Assembly (NCBI GenBank): GCA_030374765.1
Contig: JARGXX010000025.1
Location: 310,001 to 374,000, forward strand
Direction: 5' to 3'
Length of the DNA stretch: 64,000 nt
DNA from: Agarophyton chilense
Lineage: Eukaryota > Rhodophyta > Florideophyceae > Gracilariales > Gracilariaceae
The notes under the pieces are model-generated. The model saw nothing but the letters and a program-made list of their open reading frames with translations, did no database searches and was not told the origin of the DNA. This document shows positions 39,737 through 50,218 of the stretch, piece after piece; within the stretch, counting starts at the first letter, position 1, and each line of letters opens with the position of its first letter. Position numbers and translations under genes: made by a program.

Positions 39737-41767
39737 TTAGTTTTTCGAAGCGGACCCCACCGAATTCGGTGCAGCTGCCTCGAAGGGGACCGGTTGTTCC
39801 CCGTTCGCCGGTACAAGTTCTGTATCCCTGTCAGCAAGGTGAGCTCGGAGTATCCTTTGTTCCTCATAGGACCTACTCGGGACTCGAGCTTTCTCCTCAG
39901 GGGTCAGAGCCTCGTACTGAGCGATAATTCGTGAACCCTCCCGCAGGGGAAATGTGCAGTCTGGTGCTTTGTGACCATGGAGGTAACACAAATAGCAAAT
40001 CAGCTCTGCCGGGTTCGGTTGTGGACGTGAACCCACGCGACGTGGTGCTGTATCCCTCCATCCGGGGCGAGAGAACCGAGCAGCGGTATTCGCAAAAGGT
40101 AGCGATGCGGCTGGCACCCTCCGTCCTTGGGTATAGAGCGCAGGGTCTTCATCCGTAGTCGGAGCGGATATCGACGGCAACTCAGGCGTACCCATAGATT
40201 CGGGGTTACTTCCCATGAAGTGAATGTTATCATTGACCCCCACAGGGGCAGAGCCTCCTGCGAGTGACAAGGACGAGTTACCTCCATCGGCGAGGAGTGC
40301 ACGTGTCGGCCGACTCTTTCGGTTCTGCAGGGCACGGAGAGTATCCCCCTCAGCCTGGGCGTACTGAACCAGTTCCAAGTAGGTCAGCTTGCGCTTCTCT
40401 TCCAGATGTCGGGCAACCAATGCCCTTATCGAGGGGTCCAAACCATCCACAAACATGGAGCATCTCTCATAGGCGGGGAATACATTCCCGCATCGGTGAA
40501 ACGCTTTATTCAAGCGAGTTGAATACACCTTTTCGGTTTCCATCGGCTTCTGCCGCGTATCCCTTAATACAAGGATTGCTTCCTGAATCGCATTTCCAGT
40601 AGCGTATGACCTCAAGAGGTACTGCACCGCTTCGGGCCAGCACCTGACTCCCCCTTCCGAGGCTCGGGATGATCCACGGACGGAGTTGAACTGGTCTTCA
40701 GCCATCCCCTTTAAGAAATAAAGTAATGCCAGATACGCTTGCGCTTCACTCATACCGAGGATGTCAGCCTCCTGGACGAACCTCGCAAGGAAATCGAGCA
40801 CCAGAATTGGGTCTGTTCCTGTGAACTCCCTCTTCTGTAGGGTGATGCTCAGCCTTTTGATGTAGTCCTTGACCTTACCCGTTCCGCGGGATGTTCGATC
40901 TCCCGAAGGGTTATCCAACCGGTAATAGCGGTACCATAGCAGCTTCCGATAGAGAGGATTCGTCGGCTTCAGCTCCATTAATCCAAGGTGTTTCCTACCC
41001 TTCTTCCGGGTACGAATTGCCCCTTGAGAGGTGTAAGTAGCCTTCGACCGAGTCGCCCGGGATGACCGGCGTCCATCTTCACTATCCGAAGATTCGGAGG
41101 ACGAACTCGATGACGAGCGATTGGGATCGGAATCCGATAAATCCTCTTGGAGGTGAACCCTCTTCTTGGACTTGCGGCGGTCCCGTTTAGCGGAGCGGTG
41201 TTCTTCGTCTTCCGAAACGTCGGGTTTATCCTTCGAGGCTTCTGCGTCTCCGTCCATACGGATAATGGCCTCGAGGGTGTCCAGCCGAGCTCGGAAGCGT
41301 TCCGCTTGCACGCGGTGTTCCTCCACGAGGCTCCGGTACTCCTGAATAAAGACCCCAGGGGTACTAAAGCTTTCCAAAAGGGAGTTCACATCCCTCCTCA
41401 GCGTACGAAGGTCATCGGCGACTCCCCGCACCGGGGCGTCTTCCACCTTGAGGCGGAGGGTAGTAGCCTCCTGAAGGAGCTCGACGTGAGCCGCGTTGGC
41501 GATATCGATTCGAGTCTCCAGGCGCTGTAATTCAGGGTCGGCCCGACTTCGGGGTGCTGCTGAGGGGGTCTCCACCACTGGAGCTGGGCCCACAGCCACG
41601 ACCTCTCGAGGACCTGAAACCACTGAGGGTGCTCTCCGAGTGTCCGGATCGATACCGGAATCGTTCCGACCTTCAGGAATTGAGCTCCTCGGCCTAGGCG
41701 GGGCCGGGGGCACTGAATCCGCTTGACGGTTCGATCCAGTCCTGGAACCACGGGTAGGCGGCGTCAT
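39737..41767 (-). CDS. gag: Gag polyprotein of element B (intact, 676 aa)
   Basis: Gag forms the particle that packages element RNA and hosts reverse transcription. The ORF is uninterrupted. The first 90 residues are Pro/Arg/Ser-rich, followed by a predicted coiled coil (about 75-170, PELQRLETRIDIANAAHVEL and onward). A charged linker has Ser runs (about 180-245). The capsid-like region (about 250-470) contains NPLYRKLLWYRYYRL and PEAVQYLLRSYATGNA, both matching element C. A CCHC knuckle (CYLCYLHGHKAPDC, C-x2-C-x4-H-x4-C) follows near 600. The N-terminal half is longer than in most Ty3 Gags. The start is the first Met in frame and lies about 230 nt inside the 5' LTR. It is the best-preserved gag in the window. 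Confidence 0.9.
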   Translation of the reverse strand: MTPPTRGSRTGSNRQADSVPPAPPRPRSSIPEGRNDSGIDPDTRRAPSVVSGPREVVAVGPAPVVETPSAAPRSRADPELQRLETRIDIANAAHVELLQEATTLRLKVEDAPVRGVADDLRTLRRDVNSLLESFSTPGVFIQEYRSLVEEHRVQAERFRARLDTLEAIIRMDGDAEASKDKPDVSEDEEHRSAKRDRRKSKKRVHLQEDLSDSDPNRSSSSSSSESSDSEDGRRSSRATRSKATYTSQGAIRTRKKGRKHLGLMELKPTNPLYRKLLWYRYYRLDNPSGDRTSRGTGKVKDYIKRLSITLQKREFTGTDPILVLDFLARFVQEADILGMSEAQAYLALLYFLKGMAEDQFNSVRGSSRASEGGVRCWPEAVQYLLRSYATGNAIQEAILVLRDTRQKPMETEKVYSTRLNKAFHRCGNVFPAYERCSMFVDGLDPSIRALVARHLEEKRKLTYLELVQYAQAEGDTLRALQNRKSRPTRALLADGGNSSLSLAGGSAPVGVNDNIHFMGSNPESMGTPELPSISAPTTDEDPALYTQGRRVPAASLPFANTAARFSRPGWRDTAPRRVGSRPQPNPAELICYLCYLHGHKAPDCTFPLREGSRIIAQYEALTPEEKARVPSRSYEEQRILRAHLADRDTELVPANGEQPVPFEAAAPNSVGSASKN

Positions 41768-41974
41768 GCTGCAGACACGACACCGACGATTCGGGGTAAC
41801 GATGAAATTCGATCACGAGATTCCCGGAGAACGGATGACGTAACACAAAACAAAAATAAAAACCAATTCCACCCTTTCCCAAGGGGACCACTACAACAAA
41901 TCTTCACGACGGTGCTTCCTCTTCCAAGAGATATTCCAACACGTGGATGACCAACCCAAAAGTCGGAGAACGGA

Positions 41975-41992
41975 TTCTAAGTCGGGAGACCA
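41975..41992 (-). promoter_or_regulatory. Primer-binding site of element B
   Basis: On the minus strand the same 18 bases as element C (TGGTCTCCCGACTTAGAA) follow the 5' LTR after the same AG dinucleotide. Confidence 0.85.
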
Positions 41993-41994
41993 CT

Positions 41995-42907
41995 TGTGGA
42001 GCAAAACCCGGCGACGGGAAGTGCTCTCAAGGTGTTCGAAGCCTTGCTCCCTGGGGGAGGCAGACTCAGAGACAGAGCCCTCCGTTCCACCCGTAGTGTG
42101 GGGTGTAACTCCCACGGGGGATTCCGGCTGTACCGACGGAGGTGAGGGGTAGAAACCGTTGGATCGGGAATGGGTATGGGTATCCCAAAGAATGGGGGAA
42201 AATCCGGCGAAGAGGAAAAACGGGGCGAGGGTCGGGCACCAGCAGGCACCGGACCCGAGAACCAGAAAAGGGGCGAAACAACAAAAGAAACCCAATACAG
42301 GGGCGAAAACCTGTCCTCGAAAGGAAACACAAAAAGCACGCAACAAGTAAGCAGAACCCCCACGGGGTATCGTGCACCCAGGTCGTCTGAGCGGTCCCAA
42401 GGGGGTGGTTGCACGGAACCCAAACGTGGGCACTCTCCAAGTGGAGTCGTGTCCCTACGCAGGTGTTGCTAACCAGAGCCCGTTCCGGGTTGTAAGGCCG
42501 AAACGATGGCGACGAAGAACCTCTAAAGGCATCGAAGACCAACATTGGTTGACATTTACTCTGAGCTCGGACTGTCAGATCTCGCCTCCCTAAGTAGGGC
42601 CCACTAACTAAACTCTACAGTAGTGCACACCTGCTCAGGGCCATACACGTGGAGATCCCACTGCCAGGGCCCAAAAGTCCAACGTTCTACAAATATCCGA
42701 AAATCGGTGCCAAAATTAAGCCACGTGTATCACGGGGCCAATCCAACCATGGGCCATCCGAATTTTCCCTTATAGGCGAAATATAACCGGAAAACAGTGC
42801 CACCTCAGCACACCTTAGAGGGGATCATAATCATAACCCTCGGAGGGTTCAATCCTCATTCTATGAGTTGCATCTTCAAGTATCCCCTGACTGGGCGTTG
42901 CTCTACA
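41995..42907 (-). repeat. 5' LTR of element B (913 bp)
   Basis: Same length as 32532-33444, with about 5 substitutions: four between about 42530 and 42625 and one near the end (CCTGACTGG versus CCTGATTGG). Confidence 0.95.
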
Positions 42908-44012
42908 GTTGTGTCACCCATTTGGAAGCTGAGCTTCTTGTGGTGCCTAGTAATCTTCTGAGAAACCTCTTGGGTGTCTTCAGAAGACTTGTTGATCAAC
43001 CGATAAGTCCTGTAATCAACCGCTTTGGTGAACATATCGTTCAACGGTTGGTGCACCTTAAGGTCCATTTCGGTGTCCGACTCAGAGTCGGGCTACTCAT
43101 TGTATCGCGTTTTACCCTTTCGGTTCTTTTTCGACGACTTCTTCGTCGACCTGCTCGGTTTCTTCTTCTTCTTACCTTTACAGTCATCATCCGACGATGA
43201 ACTCGTATCGGAACTGGAGCCTGACCAGTCGGGGTCTGAATCATCCTCTCGATTCTTTCCCCTCTTCGTCCTCCGCTTCTTCCCTTTTTGGTTTCTTCGT
43301 CGCTCATCCAACGAGTCAGTCGAATCGCCCTTGGGACCACCTCCATGGGTATCCTTTTAAACGAAACCAGTAATTGGTGGCGGATAAATGTCTTGAAGAT
43401 CTACCTTCCTCGGGACCTTTCGACTCTGCCTTGGACCTTGTAGGTACTCACTATCAGTAGGTAAGTGTTTGGAATGGGTGTAATGACCCATTTGGAACGC
43501 TTGTGGTATGCGCTTTGCGATGTTCACCTGTGTAGGTCGGGATTCTGCGAATCCCTCGGAGACCCAAAGGTCCTGCACAGCGCGGTAAAAATGCTCCCTA
43601 GCATCTGTAAAGATATACTCTTTCACCATTTCAGGTATCATGTCCGAAAGCTCTTGAGCTGCTCGGTCAACCACAATACGGGTAAATGCATCGACGTCCA
43701 TTGAGGGCGGAACCATCCGGGTATCCGACTTCACCTTTACGGTTATTGCATCCTCGACCGCGAGGATGACGAGTGCTTTCGCTCGCTCTTCGAGCTCAGG
43801 CCGTAGATCCTCCGCTGCAACCTCAATTGGTAATTCCCTTGAGGTTCCGTTGCCATAGGCGGCGGACCATGTACCTTTACGTTTTTGTCCCGAGGGTGCC
43901 GGAGCAGCTCCTCGGGGTTTTCCAGAATCGGTTCAGCCGATTGGGATCCTTTAAAACCTTTATGGTTTGGCGGGGCGCTCGCACCACGCGTATTCCTTTT
44001 CGGTCCTTCCAT
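42908..44012 (-). pseudogene. gag part 1 of A-right (broken, cut by element B)
   Basis: Mirror of 6870-7992. The start region (MEGPKRN) is in one frame and shifts near 43840 to the frame holding SDTRMVPPSMDVDAF. A stop after PPITGFV is shared with A-left; a further stop after TRYNE is private. The two copies differ at roughly 8% of residues in the Ser/Lys-rich part, more than in the inner palindrome. Confidence 0.8.
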
Positions 44013-44105
44013 TTGTGACCAATAGTTGTGTCCTGTATTGCGAGCGTCCAATCCTTCTCGAAATCTCGTGTGAACCATGAAGGTACGACGAAACCTAAAA
44101 ATACT

Positions 44106-44123
44106 TTCTAAGTCGGGAGACCA
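44106..44123 (-). promoter_or_regulatory. Primer-binding site of A-right
   Basis: TGGTCTCCCGACTTAGAA on the minus strand, three bases from the 5' LTR. It is identical to the PBS of elements B and C. Confidence 0.85.
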
Positions 44124-44126
44124 AAA

Positions 44127-44733
44127 TGTCGTACAATCACCTCTGGGTTATGCTACTGTCTTGTCTCGAGAGCGTGGTGACGCTCAACATTAGAAGGTGG
44201 ACGTAGTAAACCTCGATGGTAACAGGACACCGTGAAAACCCGCAGGAGCAAACGGCGGAGCAACTTGCCTATACCGTGTAGGTGAACGATTGTAGGCGTC
44301 GACGCGCGGAAAAGCCTGTGTGGTAGTTGAGAAACAATAATCCAAAAGATATAATCGTGACCTAAGTGATGCCTGTCTTTTTCACATTAAGATGGGGGAG
44401 GTGCAGTTCCCTATATGCAGTGGACTGCACTCCAGATCACCCGGGAGGTGCCAGCATGGCAGGGTCCCTGACCTACTGTCAGAGACCTGGCCAGCACTGG
44501 CTACATTGCCAGCTGGCCCCTCAACTACTGTACTAAAATAAATATAATTACAATTGCAAGTACTAACAATTAGTCAACCAGAAAGTACATTTCAACACTA
44601 CACGTGACTGACAACACCTAGATGATAGCTCGCCCGGAGCTGCATGGCCGATGATCCCTGGCATCCATCACCTACAAGGTCAGTGTAGTATATTGACAAT
44701 CTCAAAGGTTAGGACTTCTGCCACTCTACGATA
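44127..44733 (-). repeat. 5' LTR of A-right (607 bp)
   Basis: Full-length but more diverged than the two central LTRs. Its outer end reads TACGATA on the plus strand instead of TACGACA, so the canonical TG start is lost. Confidence 0.85.
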
Positions 44734-45337
44734 AAACGTTGATTACATCAGTTGAACCGAAGTTAATCGAAGAATGTACATCATTGGAGCTAACTCAGGA
44801 ATCATCCCGGACTACGCCCGTTTGAGTCATTTAATATCCTTTCGCCGTCATATAGTTACTGGAAGATCTGGTTTCTATCCTTAACGGAGAATGAAGTTGG
44901 TTAGGAGCGTTAAGCATGGAATTTGTTTTACATGTGCCTTGGATTTTATGAATTATATGGACCATTCGTTACAACAAAAAAGAATTGCAATTTACTGATT
45001 AGCCTTAGTAACCACGTTCGTATTGGATTTACTGCAAATGTATCGATTGAATTCCTTATCTTTTACTATCACTCTACCGTTGAAATGTATGAAAATCTTC
45101 CACAACATAGTACATACGCGAAAAAAGAGGACATAATCATTGACCGAATGGACACTTGTGGTGAATTAGAAGTGCTTGCCTACACGCCCGACCAAAGTCG
45201 TCTTGTCGTTCCGTTTCACTTTCACTATTTGACCAACCGTAAAGACAATCATGGTAAAGCCCTACGTTCTTTTAGAGCTTAAGTAAAAATTGTTACGTTT
45301 AATCGAGGAAGATTAAGGGTTTTAAAGGGGGAGTAGT
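44734..45337 (+). pseudogene. Possible Copia RNase H remnant
   Basis: The frame 44923-45282 ends in a stretch (ENLPQHS, then KEDIIIDRM, GELEV, YTPDQ, LTNRKDNHGKAL) that resembles the conserved Copia RNase H tail (NP..H..KHIDI, GEI.V.Y.PT..Q, LTK). Many canonical residues are missing. A purine tract (AAAGGGGGAG, about 45323-45332) follows, as before a 3' LTR. The upstream part of the frame has no recognisable content. This is tentative. Confidence 0.35.
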
Positions 45338-45699
45338 TGTAATGGGTTGATATAATTGCATGGAAAGAACTTTTTCTTGGACTTCTATATTGATTTTTTA
45401 TTGATTTGTTTTTTAGAATTTGGACTTGCTGGAATATAGTGATGTAGAATAACGTAGGCTTTTATTGTTGGACTATTCTATGTAACTGCTAAGTACTATA
45501 ACTACCTAATGCAGTACGCCTGCTTTATATTTTAAAAGTCTATATAAGCGGCTTTTGGAGTCGCACTGGCTCTCTCTTCCTCCTCTGCCAAGTGCAGATC
45601 GGAAAGAGTGCCTAGAAGGCCGCCCCGACAGAAGCACCTGTTAATCAAAGAATTGAATCGTTTTAATTTAATTACATTTGCATCATTGCACCCATTATA
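45338..45699 (+). repeat. Probable Copia-type 3' or solo LTR (about 362 bp)
   Basis: Begins TGTAATGG a few bases after the purine tract and ends CCATTATA, one base off the perfect inverted terminus. It contains TATATAAG at about 45541-45548, a good TATA box. I found no second LTR in the window. The boundaries rest on this imperfect terminal repeat. Confidence 0.4.
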
Positions 45700-45707
45700 G
45701 TAATTAG

Positions 45708-45760
45708 TAAGTCAAATACATACAAACCGCCGCCACAAATAAAAAGAGTTATTTGACTTA
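45708..45760. repeat. 11-bp inverted repeat with 31-nt loop
   Basis: TAAGTCAAATA (45708-45718) pairs with TATTTGACTTA (45750-45760). It lies just beyond the proposed LTR and about 250 bp before the DUF1415 gene. Confidence 0.45.
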
Positions 45761-46011
45761 GTCCTGCTTGCAAGGCTTCTTTGTCATCGAAATCTTGCAA
45801 TACAATCTCTGTACTATTCAACCTTCACTTTCAAAATCTGCAGCATAGCGCAAATCGCGGTCTGCGTTTGACCGAGGGTCAAGGTCTAATCAGGTCCTTC
45901 TACACTCAGCATCTTTTTACTCTTATTTAGAAAGGGAAAGAGCTGAAGGAGCCATTCATTCTCGACTTTGTTTCTGGTGTGGTGAGTGACTTTTATATCT
46001 TGTGAAATGAG

Positions 46012-46743
46012 ATGAGCTCCTCAACTGATACACGTTGTACGTCCCGGTACTTGGCTTTCTGCTCTCCAGCAATTTTCATCCGCCGCTCCAATCGTTCTTC
46101 TCTATGCTCACATATGAAACTATTCAGAGAACCGCCAGTCAAACTAGCGATATTGTGCTCCTTTTCTTCGGGGCATGCGTCGAAGCGCGTCGACAGCAAA
46201 AACGAGGAAGCGGTCTCTACTCGCACAAAATCTTGGATTAGAAAAATAGTAATCGGCTTAGGATTATGTCCCTTTGCCGAACCTGCCATGACGTCAGGTA
46301 CGGTTCGACATGTTGTCTCTCGAGCCACCCACGAGAGCTTCGTGCGTAAAGTCTTCTTTGATGAGGTTAAGTTGTTGGTGGATACGACTCCTCTTCAAAT
46401 TAGCACAACTCTGATTATCTTGCCGGATTACGCAGAAGATGACTTTTTGCGTTTCCATGGTCTAACCTGTTCGATTGAGGACGAAATTTCCGAAGACGAT
46501 AGTCTTGTAGATACAGTCATGATAGCCGCATTCCATCCGGCTTTTCGATACGGCGATTCACCTGACTGCGATGCGTTGAATTTCGAAAAACGTGCACCTT
46601 ATCCTATCATCAATATTCTTCGAACACAACTACTTGATGAGCACATATCGCAAGGCAAGACTCAGAATATTCCAAACCACAACAAAAAAGTACTGGAGAG
46701 ATTAGGATCAGAGCAGCTCAGGCGCTTGTATTGTTTGTTGTAG
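46012..46743 (+). CDS. DUF1415 family protein
   Basis: The C-terminal 170 residues match the DUF1415 family (known mainly from bacteria, function unknown): KSWIRKIVIGLGLCPFA near 73-89, HVVSRA, the TTLIILPDY strand, then AAFHPAFRYG and the KRAPYPIINILR signature. The first 70 residues are Ser/Arg-rich with few acidic residues and could be an organelle-targeting leader, but no cleavage site is clear. The start is the first Met in frame; a Met at residue 35 is an alternative. The family's Cys-Pro-Phe and Lys-Arg-x-Pro-Tyr-Pro motifs are intact, so the protein is probably functional. Plastid or mitochondrial location and a bacterial or endosymbiont origin are inferences. Confidence 0.8.
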   Translation: MSSSTDTRCTSRYLAFCSPAIFIRRSNRSSLCSHMKLFREPPVKLAILCSFSSGHASKRVDSKNEEAVSTRTKSWIRKIVIGLGLCPFAEPAMTSGTVRHVVSRATHESFVRKVFFDEVKLLVDTTPLQISTTLIILPDYAEDDFLRFHGLTCSIEDEISEDDSLVDTVMIAAFHPAFRYGDSPDCDALNFEKRAPYPIINILRTQLLDEHISQGKTQNIPNHNKKVLERLGSEQLRRLYCLL

Positions 46744-46951
46744 CTACCAAGTACAACCCCATGGAACGAGAAACGGAAGAGTGTCATAGTTGCAGCTGAT
46801 GAAGGTTGGCACTCTGCCTCTGATCTCTAATATTTTTGAGATTGCGGTTGGACATGTCCTTATAAATGGTCAGTACTGCATATTGCGCGTTTCAATTGCG
46901 CGTTTCACTGATGTCCTTCGAAAAACTATAGTCGAATGTTATGAAGCTGTG

Positions 46952-49900
46952 CTACAATACTTCTGGCGCAATAGGTTGCTTGCAAACTGGGCAGTTCATG
47001 TGCTGAGACATTTGCTCTCCTCCAATCCAGGGAAGAATACATGGGTCATGGTACTCATGCCCGCATGGAAGTTTTCTTATTTGCTCTCCAATTTCCAGAT
47101 CTTCCTGACAGATAGCACATATCGTTTTGTCTGTGGGGATGGATGGTTCTGTTTCAATCTTAGCAGCACCAGACTCCGCTGGCGAGTTCAGCGCATACAC
47201 AGAGAGTGGTGCAAAAGTCGAGAGAGTCACTTTCATCGATTGCAAAAGCAACTGCATAACCTCTGTATGGCCTCCAATTCGAGCGGCTTCGTATGGAGAA
47301 GTCCCGGATTTATCACAGATCTTAGGGTTCGCGGCCCGGACTGTCGGATAATTTCTCAACAAAGCTTCTGTTGCTTCTACGAAGCCGTTTGTAGCCGCTT
47401 GGAACAACGGAGTCTCATGTGCTTTGTTGCACGAATTGATATCAACTCCCCGATGCAGCAGGAAGCGAATGACGGCCGGATGGTCGTTCAACGCTGCTTC
47501 ATGAAGAACTGTATCTCCGTCTTTGTCTCTGTGATTGATATTAGCTCCTGCGTTCAGTAGCAATCGAAGTGCCCTCACTGTTTTTGATTCTGAGCCCGCA
47601 AAATAGTACAATGCCGTGTGTTCGCTTTTGTTCTCCAGGTTTACATTAGCTCCAGCTCTTATGAGCATTCTCACAGCTTCTAAGTGACCACGATCGCATG
47701 CCATCATGAGAGGACTGCGATCGCTCTTCGATAGGGCGTTGATTTTTGCTCCTGCGGTGATCAATGATTGAACCCCATCCGTGCGATGCTCGAAAATGTG
47801 GACATGTAGAGGTTGATCTCCTATGCTGTTGAAAGCATCTAAAGAAGCTCCAGCACCAACCAAGATATTGATTACTTCTCGTACGTTCCCTCTCCTCCTC
47901 TCTGCACAAACATGCAAACAAGTGTTTCCCTCTGGAGTTGAAGTTTTTATATCAGCTCCAGTCTCTGTTAAGACTCGCACCCCATCAACAAACTGGTTTC
48001 TAGCACAAAGAAGCAACGGGGACAGTTTTTCTTCATTCAAAACATTTGGGTGGGCTCCTGCTTCGAGAAGCAGTTTCATGGAGTGAGAATCTTCGGTTTC
48101 TGCGGCGACGTGCAAAGCTGTTTCAGATTTTGAGGTTGCGTCCAGCTCCGCCCCAGATTCAATGAGCTGCTCCACAAGTTGATGGTACTTCTTCTTGCAG
48201 GCGAAATGAAGAGGCCGCGGACCGTCTGGAACTATTTTGTTGGAGTCAGCACCAGCCTTTAAAAGGAGGTTCATGCACGTACACAGATCGACCTTGTTTC
48301 CATTAGAGTGCTCCATAGCCGTCAGGAGGGGAGATAGACCATTTTCGTCTTCATTATTTGGATCAGCGCCAGCCTTAAGAAGGTTTTCGACAGCCTTCGT
48401 AGATAGATTCCTTGCAGCGATATGAAGAGCAGTTTGTCCCTCGTCCCCAATGACAATATTGAGATTGCATGCGTTTTTCACGCTTGGGGTTTCTACCAAG
48501 TATGCAGCGAAGTTAGCCAATTCTTCCGTAGAATTGGCGGCCAAAAACCCAAGAACTACAGTGGTATCAGAATGAGCAATGCTTGGATCACCACCTGCCC
48601 GAAGAATCTTCCAAAATTGTGTCATATTCCATCGAGACACTGCAGTATACACTGGTGTTTCTATGGCGAGAGAAACCGCGTTCACATCAGCTTGCGCTTC
48701 CAAAAGATGGTTTATGCACTCAGTGGATTCCTCGCATGCGGCCGCATAATGCAATGGGACGAACTCATTGTCATCACGGCAATTTGGATCCGCGCCATGA
48801 TCTATAAGAAACTTTAGAGCTTGGGATGCCCCCGTTTCACAGCAAAGATGAATCGGATACACGCCAAGAATGTCATTACATGAATCGATCTGTGCACCGC
48901 CCTTTTCTATCAGAAGTTGCATCATTTTTGTGTCATCGTTCCTGGCGGCGATATGCATGGCTGTCATTCCATCATCACGTCTGTCTTCGATTCCTTGTAT
49001 ATTCTTTACGGCAGTTAACAAGAAATGGCAAATATCATATTGCTTGTTCTTAACTGCCAAATGCAACAAGTTTGATCCATAGTCGCAGTCACCTCTTCCG
49101 GTTTTTATTTGGCTCTCATCCTCCCTGCCTCTGAAACGCGCTGTTATGTTTCCTTGTCTATCTCGTTGAACTTCAAAACCAGCTTCGATCATTTCTCTTT
49201 CTAATTGTAGAATGTCCTCTAACGTGAACATTTCTTCTTCTTCACCTTCTTCGTTTTCGTCAAACTCTGCGTTTTCAATCGAATTACCTTCCCAAAACTC
49301 GCCAAATACGAGATGTGATTCTTCATTGGAAAGAGGCATTCCACTGGGTTCAAGTTCGTCGTCGTCAATTTCGTTTTCCGGACTTGCGCCGACATTTATA
49401 TTTGAAGATGCAGAATCGTCTTCTTCAAATGCATTGGCCTCACTTACATCCATTTCTTCTGCTTGATAGGTTTCAAAATCCTCTCTCACAAGGTAAGTGT
49501 CCCTCAGCTTCGTGGACTGGTGCAAGTCTGGCATGACTTCAAGAAGTTTCTGAAGGGCATCCAATCGGCCGTATTCGGCAGCTACATGCACGGGAAGTTT
49601 TCCTCGTGAGTCACATACAAGGGGGTCGACACCGTGTTCGAGGAGAGCTAGAAAACAATTCATTGAGTCGAGAACGATGGTCAGTCCGATCAAGTTGGTG
49701 ACCACCTCTTTTCTTTCATTGTCCAATTCGAAGCTCACCGAGCATCTTAAATCTGCTTTGCAGCCCATTTCAAGAAGAACCCCAAGAGCATTTGTATCAT
49801 TTTTTCTAATGGCTAGAGAAAGGGGAGTGAATCCGTCGTTGTCGGTTGCTTCCCAATCAAAATCTCCAGTAGATGACACCTTGTACACCGGTGTGAGATA

Positions 49901-50218
49901 TCGATTCTCTTCATCTTTCTTTATTAGTTTCAGCGTTTCTTCTAATACGCCCGGATATTCTTCATTCACACAGACCGCAAGGTGTAAAGGGGTGCTGCCC
50001 AGAATATCTTCGGTATCTGTCCATAATTTTTCTGATTCCTTAGGCGTCTTATCAACTGGTTCTTTTTCGCTCTCGTCTTGTTCGGAGGCCTTACAAAACT
50101 TAGAGAAGAAAATGCGAGCATCAAGTCCTTTGTCGTGAAACCACTGGGACAGTTTCTGAGGCGTCGATTTTATGGCGTGCTCTATTCGTGCAAAATCCAT
50201 TTCTGCGTCATCGCTCAT
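46952..50218 (-). CDS. Large ankyrin-repeat protein with C-terminal RING-H2 finger
   Basis: This is an uninterrupted 1088-aa frame. Ankyrin repeats (GDTVLHEAALNDHPAVIRFL type) occupy most of the protein, roughly 60-240 and 375-990, separated by an acidic low-complexity segment (about 255-345, EENEEGEEEE-like). The last 55 residues form a RING-H2 finger: CAIC, CGHEYHDPC and CPVC in C-x2-C...C-x-H-x2-H-x2-C...C-x2-C order. RING-H2 proteins are usually E3 ubiquitin ligases, with the ankyrin array as the substrate-binding part; that role is inferred. There is no membrane segment. It is convergent with the DUF1415 gene (208 bp between stops). Confidence 0.9.
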   Translation of the reverse strand: MSDDAEMDFARIEHAIKSTPQKLSQWFHDKGLDARIFFSKFCKASEQDESEKEPVDKTPKESEKLWTDTEDILGSTPLHLAVCVNEEYPGVLEETLKLIKKDEENRYLTPVYKVSSTGDFDWEATDNDGFTPLSLAIRKNDTNALGVLLEMGCKADLRCSVSFELDNERKEVVTNLIGLTIVLDSMNCFLALLEHGVDPLVCDSRGKLPVHVAAEYGRLDALQKLLEVMPDLHQSTKLRDTYLVREDFETYQAEEMDVSEANAFEEDDSASSNINVGASPENEIDDDELEPSGMPLSNEESHLVFGEFWEGNSIENAEFDENEEGEEEEMFTLEDILQLEREMIEAGFEVQRDRQGNITARFRGREDESQIKTGRGDCDYGSNLLHLAVKNKQYDICHFLLTAVKNIQGIEDRRDDGMTAMHIAARNDDTKMMQLLIEKGGAQIDSCNDILGVYPIHLCCETGASQALKFLIDHGADPNCRDDNEFVPLHYAAACEESTECINHLLEAQADVNAVSLAIETPVYTAVSRWNMTQFWKILRAGGDPSIAHSDTTVVLGFLAANSTEELANFAAYLVETPSVKNACNLNIVIGDEGQTALHIAARNLSTKAVENLLKAGADPNNEDENGLSPLLTAMEHSNGNKVDLCTCMNLLLKAGADSNKIVPDGPRPLHFACKKKYHQLVEQLIESGAELDATSKSETALHVAAETEDSHSMKLLLEAGAHPNVLNEEKLSPLLLCARNQFVDGVRVLTETGADIKTSTPEGNTCLHVCAERRRGNVREVINILVGAGASLDAFNSIGDQPLHVHIFEHRTDGVQSLITAGAKINALSKSDRSPLMMACDRGHLEAVRMLIRAGANVNLENKSEHTALYYFAGSESKTVRALRLLLNAGANINHRDKDGDTVLHEAALNDHPAVIRFLLHRGVDINSCNKAHETPLFQAATNGFVEATEALLRNYPTVRAANPKICDKSGTSPYEAARIGGHTEVMQLLLQSMKVTLSTFAPLSVYALNSPAESGAAKIETEPSIPTDKTICAICQEDLEIGEQIRKLPCGHEYHDPCILPWIGGEQMSQHMNCPVCKQPIAPEVL

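Larger units (their letters stand above)
32532..42907 (-). mobile_element. Ty3/gypsy chromovirus B, young, integrase missing
   Basis: 10,376 bp with 913-bp LTRs differing at about 5 positions (about 0.5%), an intact PBS and a 5-bp TSD. On the minus strand it has an intact 676-aa gag, a pol with protease, RT, RNase H and chromodomain, but no recognisable integrase. On the plus strand it has an intact 619-aa antisense ORF. It is inserted in gag of A-right, in the host orientation. Recent movement without its own integrase implies help in trans. Confidence 0.95.
25592..44733 (-). mobile_element. Ty3/gypsy chromovirus A-right, degenerate, interrupted by element B
   Basis: Minus-strand copy of the same family. 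Its 3' LTR is 25592-26200, then pol (27130-31423), gag part 2 (31423-32531), element B (32532-42907), gag part 1 (42908-44012), PBS and the 5' LTR (44127-44733). Without the guest it is about 8.8 kb. The pentamers beyond the two LTRs (TAACT on the left, AAACG on the right) do not match each other. Confidence 0.9.
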
